Origin: Epibacterium sp. Ofav1-8
GTDB taxonomy: Bacteria; Pseudomonadota; Alphaproteobacteria; Rhodobacterales; Rhodobacteraceae
DNA length: 64,000 bases
Reading direction: 5' to 3'
NCBI RefSeq assembly: GCF_022348185.1
Contig: NZ_JAKRFD010000006.1
Span: 62,001 to 126,000 of the forward strand
The translations under genes were made by a program, and so were the position numbers. Every line of letters begins with the position of its first letter. Position 1 is the first letter of the stretch. Positions 43,367-52,480 of this stretch are shown one piece after another. The notes beneath the pieces are model-generated. The model made no database searches, was not told the DNA's origin, and saw nothing but the letters and a program-made list of their open reading frames with translations.

Positions 43367-44126
43367 TCAGGGCCGTAGGTTCGCGTGGGCTTTTTGAGAT
43401 CCGCGTGCGCCTGAAGAAACGGTCCAGCACCGTAACTCAGCCTTGATGCGCCGAGTGCGGTGGCTGCATCGATCACGCGCAGATTTCCGATCATCATCAG
43501 GTTCACAGGATCTGTGACGCTTTCGATGATTTGCGCGATCAGATCGGGCGCCGTCAGCCCCGGTACAAAAAGCAGTTGGCCCCGGCCTCTGCAAAAGCGG
43601 CCTGGCGCTTGAGGGCGTCCGGGATCTTGCCCGGGTGTGTCGCGGGGGCGGTGCCCAAAAAGAGATCTGTGCGGGCGTTGATAAAGAGCGGAACGCCCTC
43701 CTCGTCAGCGACCGCTCTGATGGTCCTGATCCGCTCCTCTTGGGTGGATATCGCATGCAGCCCCGCGCCATTGACCACCCGGTCCTCAAAATTGATCCCC
43801 ACGGCCCCGGCGCGGATGAATTTGCGGGTGTTTTCGGCAAGCGCAGTAGGGGTGGTGGCATAGCCGCCTTCGAAATCCACAGAGACAGGGACTGAAACAG
43901 TGGCGCAGATACGCTCGACAATACGCAGTACGAAATCCAGCGGGATGGATTCGCCATCCTCATACCCATGTGCTGCGGCCATCGCCCAACTGCCGGTTGC
44001 AACCGCTGGCACGCCTTCTTCGGCGAGCGCCTTGGCACCGGCTGTATCCCAGATGTTGTAGAGCACAAGCGGATCGCCCTGCCTGTGCAACTCCGCGAAA
44101 CGGATGGCATTCTCAGTTTGCGACAT
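43367..44126 (-). pseudogene. isocitrate lyase/PEP mutase-family protein, two frameshifts
   Basis: From the ATG at 44126 (RBS GGAAG) the frame reads a clear PEP mutase/isocitrate lyase superfamily protein: LYNIWDTAGAKALAEEGVPAVATGSWAMAAAHGY, VSVDFEGGYATTP, GINFEDRV and FINARTDLFLG. It stops early after GANCFLYRG. Adding one base at the A5 run at 43567-43571 restores FFVPGLTAPDLIAQIIESV and then NLMMIGNLRVIDAATALGASRLSYGAGPFLQAHADLKK. A second added base at the T5 run 43391-43395 gives a stop at 43367 and a 253-residue protein, normal for the family. Either the gene is decaying or the runs were under-called in sequencing. The substrate is unknown. Confidence 0.8.
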
Positions 44127-44316
44127 GGCGGCTTCCTTTCTTTGTTCTGCTGCGCAGCGCATTCCCATGCGGGAGCAGGCTTCCACAGGATCAGCCCGCT
44201 GGATAGCACAGGCAGAAAACCGCTCCGCCTGAGAACGGGCGTCTATTCAAGGTTTGGGAGTGTCATGCGTTCCACGCCAGCAGGCGTGCGGCTCCTCAAA
44301 GGCAGCGTTGAGAGGC

Positions 44317-44916
44317 TTAAATCTCTTTGCGCGCCCGAAGGGCTGCAGAGATCGTGCCATCGTCGAGATAGTCCAACTCGCCCCCGATCGGCACGCCCTG
44401 CGCCAGCGAGGTCAGCTTAACGCGACCCTCAAGCTGATCGGCGATGTAATGCGCGGTGGTCTGCCCGTCGATGGTGGCATTGAGCGCGAGGATCACCTCG
44501 TTCACGCCTTCCGTCGCCACACGGTCCACCAGTCGCGGAATGCGCAGATCTTCGGGCCCCACGGCATCCAGTGCGGACAGCGTGCCGCCCAGAACGTGAT
44601 AGCGGCCCTTGAACACGCCGGCGCGCTCCATCGCCCAGAGATCGGCCACATCCTCGACCACACAGAGTTCGCCATTGGCGCGTGTCTCATCCGCGCAGAG
44701 CGCGCAGATGTCGCTGGTGCCGACATTGCCGCAGTTCAGGCATTCGCGCGCTGTCTCTGCCACGCGGCCCATGGCGTCGGCCAAGGGGGTCAGAACCAGC
44801 GCACGCTTGCGGATCAGGTGCAGTACAGCCCGGCGCGCGGAGCGCGGGCCAAGCCCCGGCAGCTTGGCCATCAATGCGATCAATGCCTCGATATCACTGT
44901 TGTCCTGCGCCGCCAT
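44317..44916 (-). CDS. recR: recombination mediator protein RecR
   Basis: A 199-residue protein acting with RecF and RecO to load RecA on gapped DNA. An HhH motif ([21 protein letters not shown]), a four-Cys zinc finger ([16 protein letters not shown]) and a Toprim domain ([50 protein letters not shown]) stand in the standard order. Length is standard. It lies downstream of ybaB but a T-rich terminator separates them, so it may have its own promoter in the 144-base gap. Confidence 0.96.
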   Translation of the reverse strand: MAAQDNSDIEALIALMAKLPGLGPRSARRAVLHLIRKRALVLTPLADAMGRVAETARECLNCGNVGTSDICALCADETRANGELCVVEDVADLWAMERAGVFKGRYHVLGGTLSALDAVGPEDLRIPRLVDRVATEGVNEVILALNATIDGQTTAHYIADQLEGRVKLTSLAQGVPIGGELDYLDDGTISAALRARKEI

Positions 44917-45014
44917 GGTGCCGTCCTGTTCTGCTTCTGTTCAACTAGGCCGCATCGCACCCAGAAGTGCAAGCCTTGCCGGCCCATTCCGCGCGCTGCC
45001 ACCGCGACGACATG

Positions 45015-45038
45015 AAAAAAGGCGACCCTTGGGCCGCC
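45015..45038 (-). terminator. terminator downstream of ybaB
   Basis: On the minus strand GGCGGCCC-AA-GGGTCGCC pairs with small bulges and is followed by TTTTTT. It lies 23 bases beyond the ybaB stop. Confidence 0.75.
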
Positions 45039-45060
45039 TGATCTCTGCATGTCACCTGCC

Positions 45061-45405
45061 TCAGAACGGCAGTTTCATGTCCTTGGGCAGGCCGAGACCT
45101 TCGGTCAGCCTGGTCATCTCTTCCTGCGCGCGTTCCGCCGCTTTGGCTTGCGCGTCTTTCACGGCGGCAAGGATCAGGTCCTCGACCACTTCCTTGTCGT
45201 CGCCGTTAAAGATCGAGGGGTCGATGTCGAGCGACTTCAGATCACCCTTGGCGCTGGCGGTGGCCTTGACCAGACCTGCACCCGCTTCGCCCACGACCAT
45301 GATGTTGTGCAGCTCTTCCTGCATCTCGCCCATCTTGGACTGCATTTCCTGGGCTTTTTTCATCATCCCGGCCATATCGCCGAGGCCACCTAGGCCTTTG
45401 AACAT
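45061..45405 (-). CDS. YbaB/EbfC nucleoid-associated protein
   Basis: A 114-residue DNA-binding protein of the YbaB/EbfC family: FKGLGGLGDMAGMMKKAQEMQSKMGEMQEELHNIMVVGEAGAGLVKATASAKGDLKSLDIDPS, then a helical end with KLPF. It forms tweezer-like dimers on DNA. It stands between dnaX and recR as in most bacteria. AGGAGTGATAGGAT precedes the ATG. The 201-base gap to dnaX holds no other feature I can name. Confidence 0.93.
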   Translation of the reverse strand: MFKGLGGLGDMAGMMKKAQEMQSKMGEMQEELHNIMVVGEAGAGLVKATASAKGDLKSLDIDPSIFNGDDKEVVEDLILAAVKDAQAKAAERAQEEMTRLTEGLGLPKDMKLPF

Positions 45406-45606
45406 ATCCTATCACTCCTGATGTCAGGTTTATCCTGTTAGATACGTGTGCGCCCTCGTGCAGGCAAGGGCAAAGCAGGATTGGATCCGCCGTGAACATG
45501 CTCACAGGGCGCTATTCACCCGATACGGGTGCAAAACCGTTGCTGATAAGCGTCTGGGGTGAGGCCGGTCATCGATGGGCTCACAGAAGCCTATCCAGGA
45601 CAGGGT

Positions 45607-47433
45607 TTATTCCTCAAACGGATCCCATTCGTCCTCGACCTCTGGCAGGGCCTCGGCCTGAACTTCAGCGGCCAGTTCTTCCTGCGTGCGGATCTTGGTG
45701 ATCTTCGCCTTGGGGAAATTCTGGAGCACGGCCTGAACCAGGGGGTGCGCAGAGGCTTCTGCACGCAGGGCGTTTTCGGCAGCGTCACGCAGTTCCGCAA
45801 TCGTTGGCGCATCACCATCCGGCGCGATGGAGACGACCCAGCGGCTTCCGGTCCAGTTCTGCAAGGCAGTGCCGATGCGGGCAGCGAGGTCCTGCGGGGC
45901 ATTTGCGGTAGGGGTGAACGTGATGCGGCCCGGTTGATACGACACCAGCCGCACGCCGCCCTCGACCTCGACCAGCAGCTTCACATCGCGGTGTTTGCGG
46001 ATCAGTTCGATCACATGTTCAAAACTCGGATAGCGCGCCAAGGCGCTGTCCACACGCGGCGCAAGTGCTGCCACGTGCCCGCCACTGGCCGACATGGTGT
46101 GCCCACCATTGGGGCCACCGCCGGGGGCGCCCTGCGGCGGGGCGGAGGCGTAAGCCGGAGCCCCGCCCCCCCCGCCCGCCGCAGGCGACCCCATGCCTTG
46201 CATGGGGTGTCCCCCACCCGGACCACCTGGATGGGGCGGCGGGGGGGTGTCCTGCAGTTTGCGCACCAGTTCCTCTGGCGAGGGCAGATCGGCCACATGG
46301 GTCAGGCGGATCACAGCCATCTCTGCCGCCATCATCGCATTGGGTGCGGCGGCGACTTCCTCGAGCGCTTTCAGCAGCATCTGCCACATGCGCGTCAGCA
46401 CCCGCATCGGCAGGCGCGCTGCCATATCCTGTCCACGGGCGCGCTCATCCGGGCTGATGGTCGGATCTTCTGCCGCATCGGGGGTGATCTTTACCACCGA
46501 CACCCAATGGGTGATCTCGGCCAGATCGCGCAGCACCGCCATCGGGTCCGCGCCCTCGGCATATTGGCCGGACAGCTCCGTCAGGGCCGCCGCCGCATCG
46601 CCGCGCAGGATCATATCCATCAAATCCAGCACCCGGCCCCGGTCCGCAAGACCGAGCATCGCGCGCACCTGATCCGCTGTGGTCTCCCCCGCACCATGGC
46701 TGATCGCCTGATCCAGCAGCGAGGTCGCATCCCGTGCGGACCCTTCTGCCGCGCGGGTAATCAGCGCCAGCGCATCCTCGGCGATCTCGGCAGTCTCATT
46801 GGTGGCGATCCGGCGCAGCAGATCGATCATAACCTCCGGCTCGATCCGACGCAGGTCAAACCGCTGACAGCGCGACAGCACCGTCACGGGCACCTTGCGG
46901 ATTTCGGTGGTGGCAAAGATGAACTTCACATGCGCCGGTGGCTCTTCAAGCGTCTTCAACAGCGCGTTGAAGGCAGAGGTCGACAGCATGTGGACCTCAT
47001 CGATGATGTAGATCTTGTAGCGGGCCGAAGCCGCGCGATAGGCCACACTGTCGATGATCTCGCGGATGTCGCCCACACCGGTGCGCGATGCGGCATCCAT
47101 CTCCATTACATCCACATGGCGACCTTCCATGATCGCCACGCAATGTTCGCATTTACCGCAGGGCTCCGTGGTCGGGCCGCCCTGACCGTCCTCACCGATG
47201 CAGTTCATCCCCTTGGCGATGATCCGCGCGGTGGTGGTTTTGCCGGTGCCGCGAATCCCTGTCATGATGAAGGCCTGCGCGATGCGATCTGCGGCAAAGG
47301 CGTTCTTCAGCGTGCGCACCATCGCGTCCTGACCGACCAGATCGGCAAAGGTCTCGGGCCGATACTTGCGTGCCAGAACCTGATATTGTCCGCCTTGCGG
47401 TGCGCTGGAGGTTTCGGGGCTGTGCTCGCTCAT
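45607..47433 (-). CDS. dnaX: DNA polymerase III subunits gamma/tau
   Basis: A 608-residue clamp-loader ATPase. The Walker A GIRGTGKT lies at residues 59-66; zinc ligands are Cys78, Cys92, Cys95 and Cys98; then IIDEVHMLSTSAFNALLKTLEEPP (Walker B) and SRCQRFDLRRI (sensor). A Pro/Gly-rich linker at about 400-470 is followed by the tau C-terminal domain ending DEWDPFEE. The start at 47433 (MSEHSPETSS) is used; a longer frame upstream has no family sequence. I see no slippery A-run of the E. coli type in the usual place, so a separate gamma form is not predicted. A 680-codon ORF on the opposite strand is a shadow. Confidence 0.95.
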   Translation of the reverse strand: MSEHSPETSSAPQGGQYQVLARKYRPETFADLVGQDAMVRTLKNAFAADRIAQAFIMTGIRGTGKTTTARIIAKGMNCIGEDGQGGPTTEPCGKCEHCVAIMEGRHVDVMEMDAASRTGVGDIREIIDSVAYRAASARYKIYIIDEVHMLSTSAFNALLKTLEEPPAHVKFIFATTEIRKVPVTVLSRCQRFDLRRIEPEVMIDLLRRIATNETAEIAEDALALITRAAEGSARDATSLLDQAISHGAGETTADQVRAMLGLADRGRVLDLMDMILRGDAAAALTELSGQYAEGADPMAVLRDLAEITHWVSVVKITPDAAEDPTISPDERARGQDMAARLPMRVLTRMWQMLLKALEEVAAAPNAMMAAEMAVIRLTHVADLPSPEELVRKLQDTPPPPHPGGPGGGHPMQGMGSPAAGGGGGAPAYASAPPQGAPGGGPNGGHTMSASGGHVAALAPRVDSALARYPSFEHVIELIRKHRDVKLLVEVEGGVRLVSYQPGRITFTPTANAPQDLAARIGTALQNWTGSRWVVSIAPDGDAPTIAELRDAAENALRAEASAHPLVQAVLQNFPKAKITKIRTQEELAAEVQAEALPEVEDEWDPFEE

Positions 47434-47654
47434 GAGGGCCTTTCGGGTGGTCTTCTGGGGCGCATCGCCGGATTCGCAGCCCGCGCCAATGGTCTTGTGC
47501 AAACTAAGGTCGGTTGGCGGCTTCGTCCACCACTGTTGCGGCGCAGGACGAGGGAGCCTCTGCAAAAAAGGCTACCGATCCGTCGGTTGCCGAGTCTATG
47601 ATGCAGCAACGCCTGTTGCGCGCGGACAAGCGCGCCGCTTCCGGGGGAAGGTAA

Positions 47655-48200
47655 ATGGTGAGTGTTTCCGATTTGCAGCCGCAAGAGGCTGCGCAAACCC
47701 TGTCTCTTCATGCCCTGTCCATTGGTGAGGGTATCCTGGCGCTCAGCCAGGCGCCCGGTGCCGGCGGAGACTACCCCGGAGACCTGCGTTTGATACGAGA
47801 GTGGCGGGCCTCGATCGTGGTGACGCTCACCACAAGGGTGGAGCAGGTCATTCTCGGAACCGAGACGCTGGGCTGTGATATTCAGGGCCTCGGCAGTCGT
47901 TGGTTTCATCTGCCGATCGAGGACTACCAGACGCCTACAGCGGATCAGCAGGAGCGTTGGGCGGACATCAGCGGGCTGTGTCGGCAGGCCCTGTCCGGTG
48001 GCGGGCGCGTGCTGGTGCATTGCCGGGGCGGCTGCGGACGGTCCGGCATGGTGGCCTTGCGCTTGATGATCGAAAGCGGGGAACGGCCCGACGCCGCGCT
48101 CCATCGTCTGCGTCTGGTGCGCCCCTGCGCGATCGAGACCGACGCCCAGATCGCCTGGGCCTACGGCCCGCGCCGCACAGCGCCGCCAGCGTCCGGCTAA
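47655..48200 (+). CDS. dual-specificity-type protein phosphatase
   Basis: A 181-residue protein with a tyrosine/dual-specificity phosphatase P-loop: VLVHCRGGCGRSGMVALRLMIE holds the catalytic Cys and Arg in the Cx5R form. WFHLPIEDYQTPTADQ upstream supplies the general-acid Asp region. Similar alphaproteobacterial proteins are annotated protein phosphatase or cyclin-dependent kinase inhibitor 3-like. The substrate may be a phosphoprotein or phospholipid. A GGGGGAAGG site precedes the ATG. It is divergent from dnaX and convergent with the SRP RNA gene. Confidence 0.83.
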   Translation: MVSVSDLQPQEAAQTLSLHALSIGEGILALSQAPGAGGDYPGDLRLIREWRASIVVTLTTRVEQVILGTETLGCDIQGLGSRWFHLPIEDYQTPTADQQERWADISGLCRQALSGGGRVLVHCRGGCGRSGMVALRLMIESGERPDAALHRLRLVRPCAIETDAQIAWAYGPRRTAPPASG

Positions 48201-48240
48201 GCTGCGATCTGTGAGCCAGTTCGGCAGGCGGCAGAAACGC

Positions 48241-48261
48241 AAAACCCCGCCAATGGCGGGG
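48241..48261 (-). terminator. terminator of the SRP RNA gene
   Basis: On the minus strand CCCCGCC-ATT-GGCGGGG is followed directly by TTTT, 12 bases after the end of the SRP RNA. Confidence 0.85.
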
Positions 48262-48272
48262 CAATGCAAAGT

Positions 48273-48366
48273 GAGAGGTTGGACATCGACCCAAGCGGGG
48301 CTCGTTGTGGCTGCTTCCTTCCGGACCTGACCAGGTTGGCGAGGCGCTTGCCCGCGCCAACCTCTC
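48273..48366 (-). ncRNA. ffs: signal recognition particle RNA, small bacterial type (4.5S)
   Basis: On the minus strand the conserved apical part reads ACCTGGTCAGGTCCGGAAGG with AAGCAGCC after it, the Ffh-binding loop of 4.5S RNA. The ends GAGAGGTTGG and CCAACCTCTC pair to close the long hairpin of about 94 nt. It forms the SRP with Ffh and guides membrane proteins to the Sec system. Placement near dnaX-ybaB-recR is common in alphaproteobacteria. A terminator follows. Exact ends may differ by a few bases. Confidence 0.93.
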
Positions 48367-48438
48367 GAATCCCGATATAGGCAAGTGACGAAGGGATGAC
48401 AACCCGCAGGCGCGGGTTTCCTGCCCCTCAGGGAGGGA

Positions 48439-50349
48439 TCAGAGCGACAGTGTCAGCGCGAGAAAACCGCTGTTCAGCATGCGTGCCGTCTGGGCGACCT
48501 GGGGTGGCAGCTCATGCAGCCTGGCCCGTGCGCCGGGGCCGGTCAAGGCGACCGCTTCGACTCCAAGGCCAGAGGCAAAACGCCAGGGGTACGGGGCGGC
48601 GGACAGGGGGTCTTCGGGCAGGAGGCCGGTCACATAGGCGGTCACGGCCTCTCGCACCAACTGTCGGGCCAGGGGGAGCGACGCGGCTCCGTCCAGCATG
48701 TGAAAATTGCCGCCGCCGCTGCTGCGGTAACTGTTCAGTCCGACCGCGAACCGCTGTGTGTCGCACAGGGGGGTGCCCTGCCAGCGCAGATTGCGGATAC
48801 GCCCCGGCCCGTCGTGGCGCCGCCGTCCGGCAGCGTCAAACCATGCGGGGGCGGTGGGATCGATTTCGTATTCGAGGCCAAACAGCACATCGAAATTGTG
48901 TCCGGCGCGATCCGGATCCACCAGCGGCATCGCCGGTGCCTCCGGGGTCAGCTGGCTGAAGAACCCGGCGGACATCTCCAGCCACTCCCGCACCTGACGT
49001 CCGGTGACGATGCAGCATCGCAATTCGTTGGGGTAGATATAGAGATCCGCGACGTGGCGCCGGGACATCGGACCGGCGGGCACATCGGTGTAGTTGTCGG
49101 GTCCTGCACGACCGCCGAATTTGGCCGGAGCTACAGCCGACAACAGGGGCAGGTCGCAAAAGGCGGATTCCGCCAGCACCGGACGGATTGCGGCAGCCTG
49201 CGCCGCAGCGGTCAGCGCCAATGCCCGATCCTGTCCGAAAAATGTGAAATACGAATGCTGCGCATCCGATGCACAGCCGACCGGCTTGGCCATTTCAGCA
49301 CGGGTGTGAGCGTGGGCCGGAGCAAGGACATCGACCAGGCCGGGGTCCTCCGGGGCGAGGGGGTGCACGCCCTGCGACGTGCGGGTGCCCACCGCACGGA
49401 GTTCACAGTGGGAGCGAACGATTTTCCAGCCTTCGTTTTCCTGCACTAGATCCAGATCGATCACCCCGAGGTGCGAGCCCCCGAAGCCGGGCATGACCAC
49501 CGGCACGTCAAGAGCCTCTTGCGGGCCGTGCGGAGCGGGCAATAGCAGATGCGTATGCCCCCCCACCGCCGCGTCGAGCCCGGGCAGCGCGCTGATCGGG
49601 CGCAGCGCATTCTCCATTCCGGGGCTGGCTTCGGCCGCGCCCAGCCCGGTGTGAGCCAGCGCGATGACCACATCTGCACCTGCGGCACGCAGATCGCTGA
49701 TGCAATGACGCGCGCAGTCCACCATGTCGTCGATCTCGACCCGCCCCGCGAGGTGATCTGCGTCCCACATCATTGTTTGTGGCGGCAGGACCGAAAACAG
49801 GCCGACGCGCACCGGAGGCTGATCGGCGCCGGCAATCTGGCAGGTCAGCACCAGGCTGCGCTTGATTGGCAACTCCAACGATGGATCCAGCGCGCGCAGG
49901 TTGGAGCACAGAGCCGGGCAGGGGAGGGCATCCAGCGCATGTGACAGCGCATCAAGGCCGAAGTTGAACTCGTGATTGCCCAGTCCCACCGCATCATATC
50001 GCAATTCGGCAAAGGCAAGAATGGCCGGAGGCACTATGCCGGCCTGCCCGGCGGCGGTCTCCGCCAGGGGGGTGCCTTGCAACCAGTCGCCATTGTCCAG
50101 CAACAGTGTGGCGCCGCCCATCGCGTCGGTTTCGCTGCGGGCGCGGGCAATCAGGCTTGCGGTGCGGCTCAGGCCAAAGGCTGGGTTGGACGAATCCGCG
50201 TAATAATCATGGCTGAGCAGGTTGCTGTGCACATCGGTTGTGGCCAGTACCCGCAACCGGCCTGCCACCTGATCCGTGCCATGGCTGGCATGGTGCATTG
50301 CATCCATGCCTTTGTCTGAACCTGTCATCACGTGCCGTTCTTCGCCCAT
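48439..50349 (-). CDS. 5'-nucleotidase/2',3'-cyclic phosphodiesterase-like metallophosphatase
   Basis: A 636-residue two-domain enzyme. The N-terminal calcineurin-like phosphoesterase has RLRVLATTDVHSNLL, LLDNGDWLQGTPL, GLGNHEFNFG, ALAHTGLG and AAVGGHTHLLLP, all five metal-site blocks. The C-terminal 5'-nucleotidase domain has ADLYIYPNELRCCIVTGRQVREWLEMSAGFF and GLNSYRSSGGGNF. CpdB/UshA-type enzymes remove phosphate from nucleotides, usually in the periplasm, but no signal peptide is visible at either candidate start (50349 or 50328), which is unusual. Cyclic nucleotides or UDP-sugars may be substrates. Confidence 0.85.
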   Translation of the reverse strand: MGEERHVMTGSDKGMDAMHHASHGTDQVAGRLRVLATTDVHSNLLSHDYYADSSNPAFGLSRTASLIARARSETDAMGGATLLLDNGDWLQGTPLAETAAGQAGIVPPAILAFAELRYDAVGLGNHEFNFGLDALSHALDALPCPALCSNLRALDPSLELPIKRSLVLTCQIAGADQPPVRVGLFSVLPPQTMMWDADHLAGRVEIDDMVDCARHCISDLRAAGADVVIALAHTGLGAAEASPGMENALRPISALPGLDAAVGGHTHLLLPAPHGPQEALDVPVVMPGFGGSHLGVIDLDLVQENEGWKIVRSHCELRAVGTRTSQGVHPLAPEDPGLVDVLAPAHAHTRAEMAKPVGCASDAQHSYFTFFGQDRALALTAAAQAAAIRPVLAESAFCDLPLLSAVAPAKFGGRAGPDNYTDVPAGPMSRRHVADLYIYPNELRCCIVTGRQVREWLEMSAGFFSQLTPEAPAMPLVDPDRAGHNFDVLFGLEYEIDPTAPAWFDAAGRRRHDGPGRIRNLRWQGTPLCDTQRFAVGLNSYRSSGGGNFHMLDGAASLPLARQLVREAVTAYVTGLLPEDPLSAAPYPWRFASGLGVEAVALTGPGARARLHELPPQVAQTARMLNSGFLALTLSL

Positions 50350-50607
50350 CGCTTCCCCCGCTGCTCCGGCTGCTCGACCGGTGTGTCCGCAGGTGGGTGC
50401 GAATTCGTTAACGCCGAGAAAAACAGGCTTGTGCAACAGGCGGAACCCTCCAGTTCAGCTTTTTGCGAGAAAATGTGAACCGTGGCATTTTTGCTTGAGT
50501 CGCCGTCGGGAATGCGGCATCGCCTGTCTGCATACCGATGGTTCAACGTCGGTCATCCCGTGCCGAACAGGGCGCAGGCGGATACTCAACAACGGGGCAG
50601 GACGATG

Positions 50608-51627
50608 ATGAAGCGGGCGGAGCAGGTCACATTTGGTGGCAGTGGACTGGATCGCGCGGCGCATGTCCGCGGTGATGCTCAGGCGCTGGAACGCCTGTGG
50701 TCCGCGCCCGCAAGTCGGGTGCTTCTGCTGTGGCAGGGCAAGCCACTTTGCCTGCAGAATACGCCGGACTCCGCCCCCGAAGGGCTGGCGCTTGTGTCGA
50801 CCAGCCATCCGCTGGTGGCCTCTCGTCGCGAGACCGCGCTGTTTCTGGGGTGCGCCGACGCGTCAAGCTGCGATGCGGTCGGGGCAGCGGAGGGCTCAGA
50901 CGCGGGATATTTCGCCGTCGATGTGCAGGACTGGTCACCGGACGAAACCGAAGCGACCACCCTTGGCACATTCCTTGATCCCAGTCTCCAGCATCACCCG
51001 GAGTTGCCGCAGAACCATGTCTTTGCGGAATTGCGCGCGGTGATGACGCAGCTGACCCCGCGGGAGGCGGAGCTGGCCGCGACCGCAAAGGCGTTGCTGG
51101 GCTGGCACGCCACCCATGGTTTCTGTGCCTGCTGCGGTGCGCCGAGCCGGATCGAGCAGGCCGGCTGGCAGCGGCGATGCCCGGAGTGCGGCGCGCCGCA
51201 TTTCCCGCGTACCGATCCGGTGGTCATCATGCTGATCACACGTGGGGATCGCGTTTTGCTGGGGCGGTCTCCGGGCTGGCCAGACGGCATGTATTCGCTG
51301 CTGGCAGGCTTTGTTGAGCCAGGAGAGACACTTGAGGCCGCCGTGCGCCGCGAGGTGTTCGAGGAATCCGGCATCGAGGTGGGTCCGGTCAGCTACCTGG
51401 CAAGTCAGCCCTGGGCCTTTCCGATGTCGCTGATGTTGGGCTGCCACGGTGAGGCGCTGAGCAGCGACATCGTGATTGACCCCAGCGAAATCGAAGATGC
51501 GCTTTGGCTGACCCGGCAAGAGGTCATGGATATGATCTCGGGGCAGCACCCGAAGGTGCAGAAACCGCGCAAGGGGGCGATTGCCGGTTTTCTCTTGGAA
51601 AACTGGGTTGCGGATACACTCGGGTAA
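50608..51627 (+). CDS. nudC: NAD(+) diphosphatase NudC
   Basis: A 339-residue Nudix enzyme that cleaves NADH and removes NAD caps from RNA. It has a divergent N-terminal domain, a zinc ribbon (CACCGAPSRIEQAGWQRRCPEC), the Nudix box GFVEPGETLEAAVRREVFEESGIEV and the NudC-specific SQPWAFPMSLMLG motif (SQPWPFPxS in others). A GCAGGA site precedes a double ATG (50605, 50608). It is the second RNA 5'-end Nudix enzyme in this window after RppH. Confidence 0.93.
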   Translation: MKRAEQVTFGGSGLDRAAHVRGDAQALERLWSAPASRVLLLWQGKPLCLQNTPDSAPEGLALVSTSHPLVASRRETALFLGCADASSCDAVGAAEGSDAGYFAVDVQDWSPDETEATTLGTFLDPSLQHHPELPQNHVFAELRAVMTQLTPREAELAATAKALLGWHATHGFCACCGAPSRIEQAGWQRRCPECGAPHFPRTDPVVIMLITRGDRVLLGRSPGWPDGMYSLLAGFVEPGETLEAAVRREVFEESGIEVGPVSYLASQPWAFPMSLMLGCHGEALSSDIVIDPSEIEDALWLTRQEVMDMISGQHPKVQKPRKGAIAGFLLENWVADTLG

Positions 51628-51709
51628 CGGACATGATCTATTGTGACCCCGACGGCGATCCGCCCGCAGCGCGGATGTGATGAGTAAACTGTGACGGAGC
51701 AGGCGCAGC

Positions 51710-52177
51710 ATGCATTTCGAAACCAAGGAAGACATCGATTGCTCGATCGAGCAGGCCTTTGCTGCCATTACAGATTTCGAGGCGTTCGAGCGATCCGCCA
51801 TCCGGCGTGGGGCCGAGGTTCAGCGCATCGGTGAGGTGGTCGCCCCTGCGCCCGGGCTTGCCTGGGAGGTGGCCTTTGTGTTTCGCGGCAGCCAGCGCCA
51901 GATGACGGTTTCCCTGCAGGAACACGACAGGCCAAATGCGATTGCCGTGCTGGCCAAGGGGAATGGCATGAGCGGGACCATGCGGGTGGAGCTGCTGGCC
52001 CTGTCGCCGCGCCGCACGCGGATGACCGTGCGGGTTGATCTGACGCCCAAGACACTTGCGGCACGTTTGCTGATCCAGTCTCTGAAGCTCGCCCGCAACA
52101 AGCTGAACCGGAAGTTTCGCCAGCGCGTGGCCGAGTTCGCAAAAGCCACCGAAGAACGGTTGGCACAGTCCGCCTGA
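51710..52177 (+). CDS. SRPBCC-family protein
   Basis: A 155-residue protein of the START/Bet v1-like fold: it opens with a MHFETKEDIDCSIEQAFAAITDFEAFERSAIRRGAEV pattern common to polyketide cyclase/dehydrase-like proteins. The middle has the strand pattern of a lipid-binding groove, and the C-terminal helix is long and basic (LIQSLKLARNKLNRKFRQRV). The function is unknown; similar proteins bind lipids or quinones. It follows nudC after 82 bases, codirectional, possibly on the same transcript. Confidence 0.72.
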   Translation: MHFETKEDIDCSIEQAFAAITDFEAFERSAIRRGAEVQRIGEVVAPAPGLAWEVAFVFRGSQRQMTVSLQEHDRPNAIAVLAKGNGMSGTMRVELLALSPRRTRMTVRVDLTPKTLAARLLIQSLKLARNKLNRKFRQRVAEFAKATEERLAQSA

Positions 52178-52480
52178 GCGCTTGGCTTGATCGCGGATTC
52201 GCAAAACCGGGTGCTGTCTGCGCTGTCAGATGGCCGGAAACAGTCCAGGCTGATCCTGTTGGGGCGCGCAGGCCCGATCTCTGTTTGGGTATGCAGGGGC
52301 TGCGCTGATCTGCGGTATTCAGGAGTGTCGAGGGGCGCGCGCCTCGACAATAGTCAATCTTCCATAAAATTATTAGACTTATATCTATTTTTTCAAAGGC
52401 TTGCGCGGGGCATCAGCCTCACTTGTTAACAATCCTGTGCGAGGGTGGGGTCACGACCTATCTGAGCCAAGGATTGTTCA
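52178..52480. other. intergenic region upstream of MHYT-GGDEF-EAL gene
   Basis: A 303-base gap. It holds a hairpin TGTCGAGG-N8-CCTCGACA (52326-52349), then an AT-rich stretch of about 55 bases (52350-52405) that probably contains the promoter of the downstream gene. The hairpin may end transcription from nudC, though no T-run follows directly. No ORF is convincing. Confidence 0.5.

Noticed and set aside
45559-47601. A 680-codon open frame on the plus strand across dnaX
   Set aside because: It is antisense to a fully conserved dnaX and has no protein motif; long antisense frames are common in GC-rich DNA.
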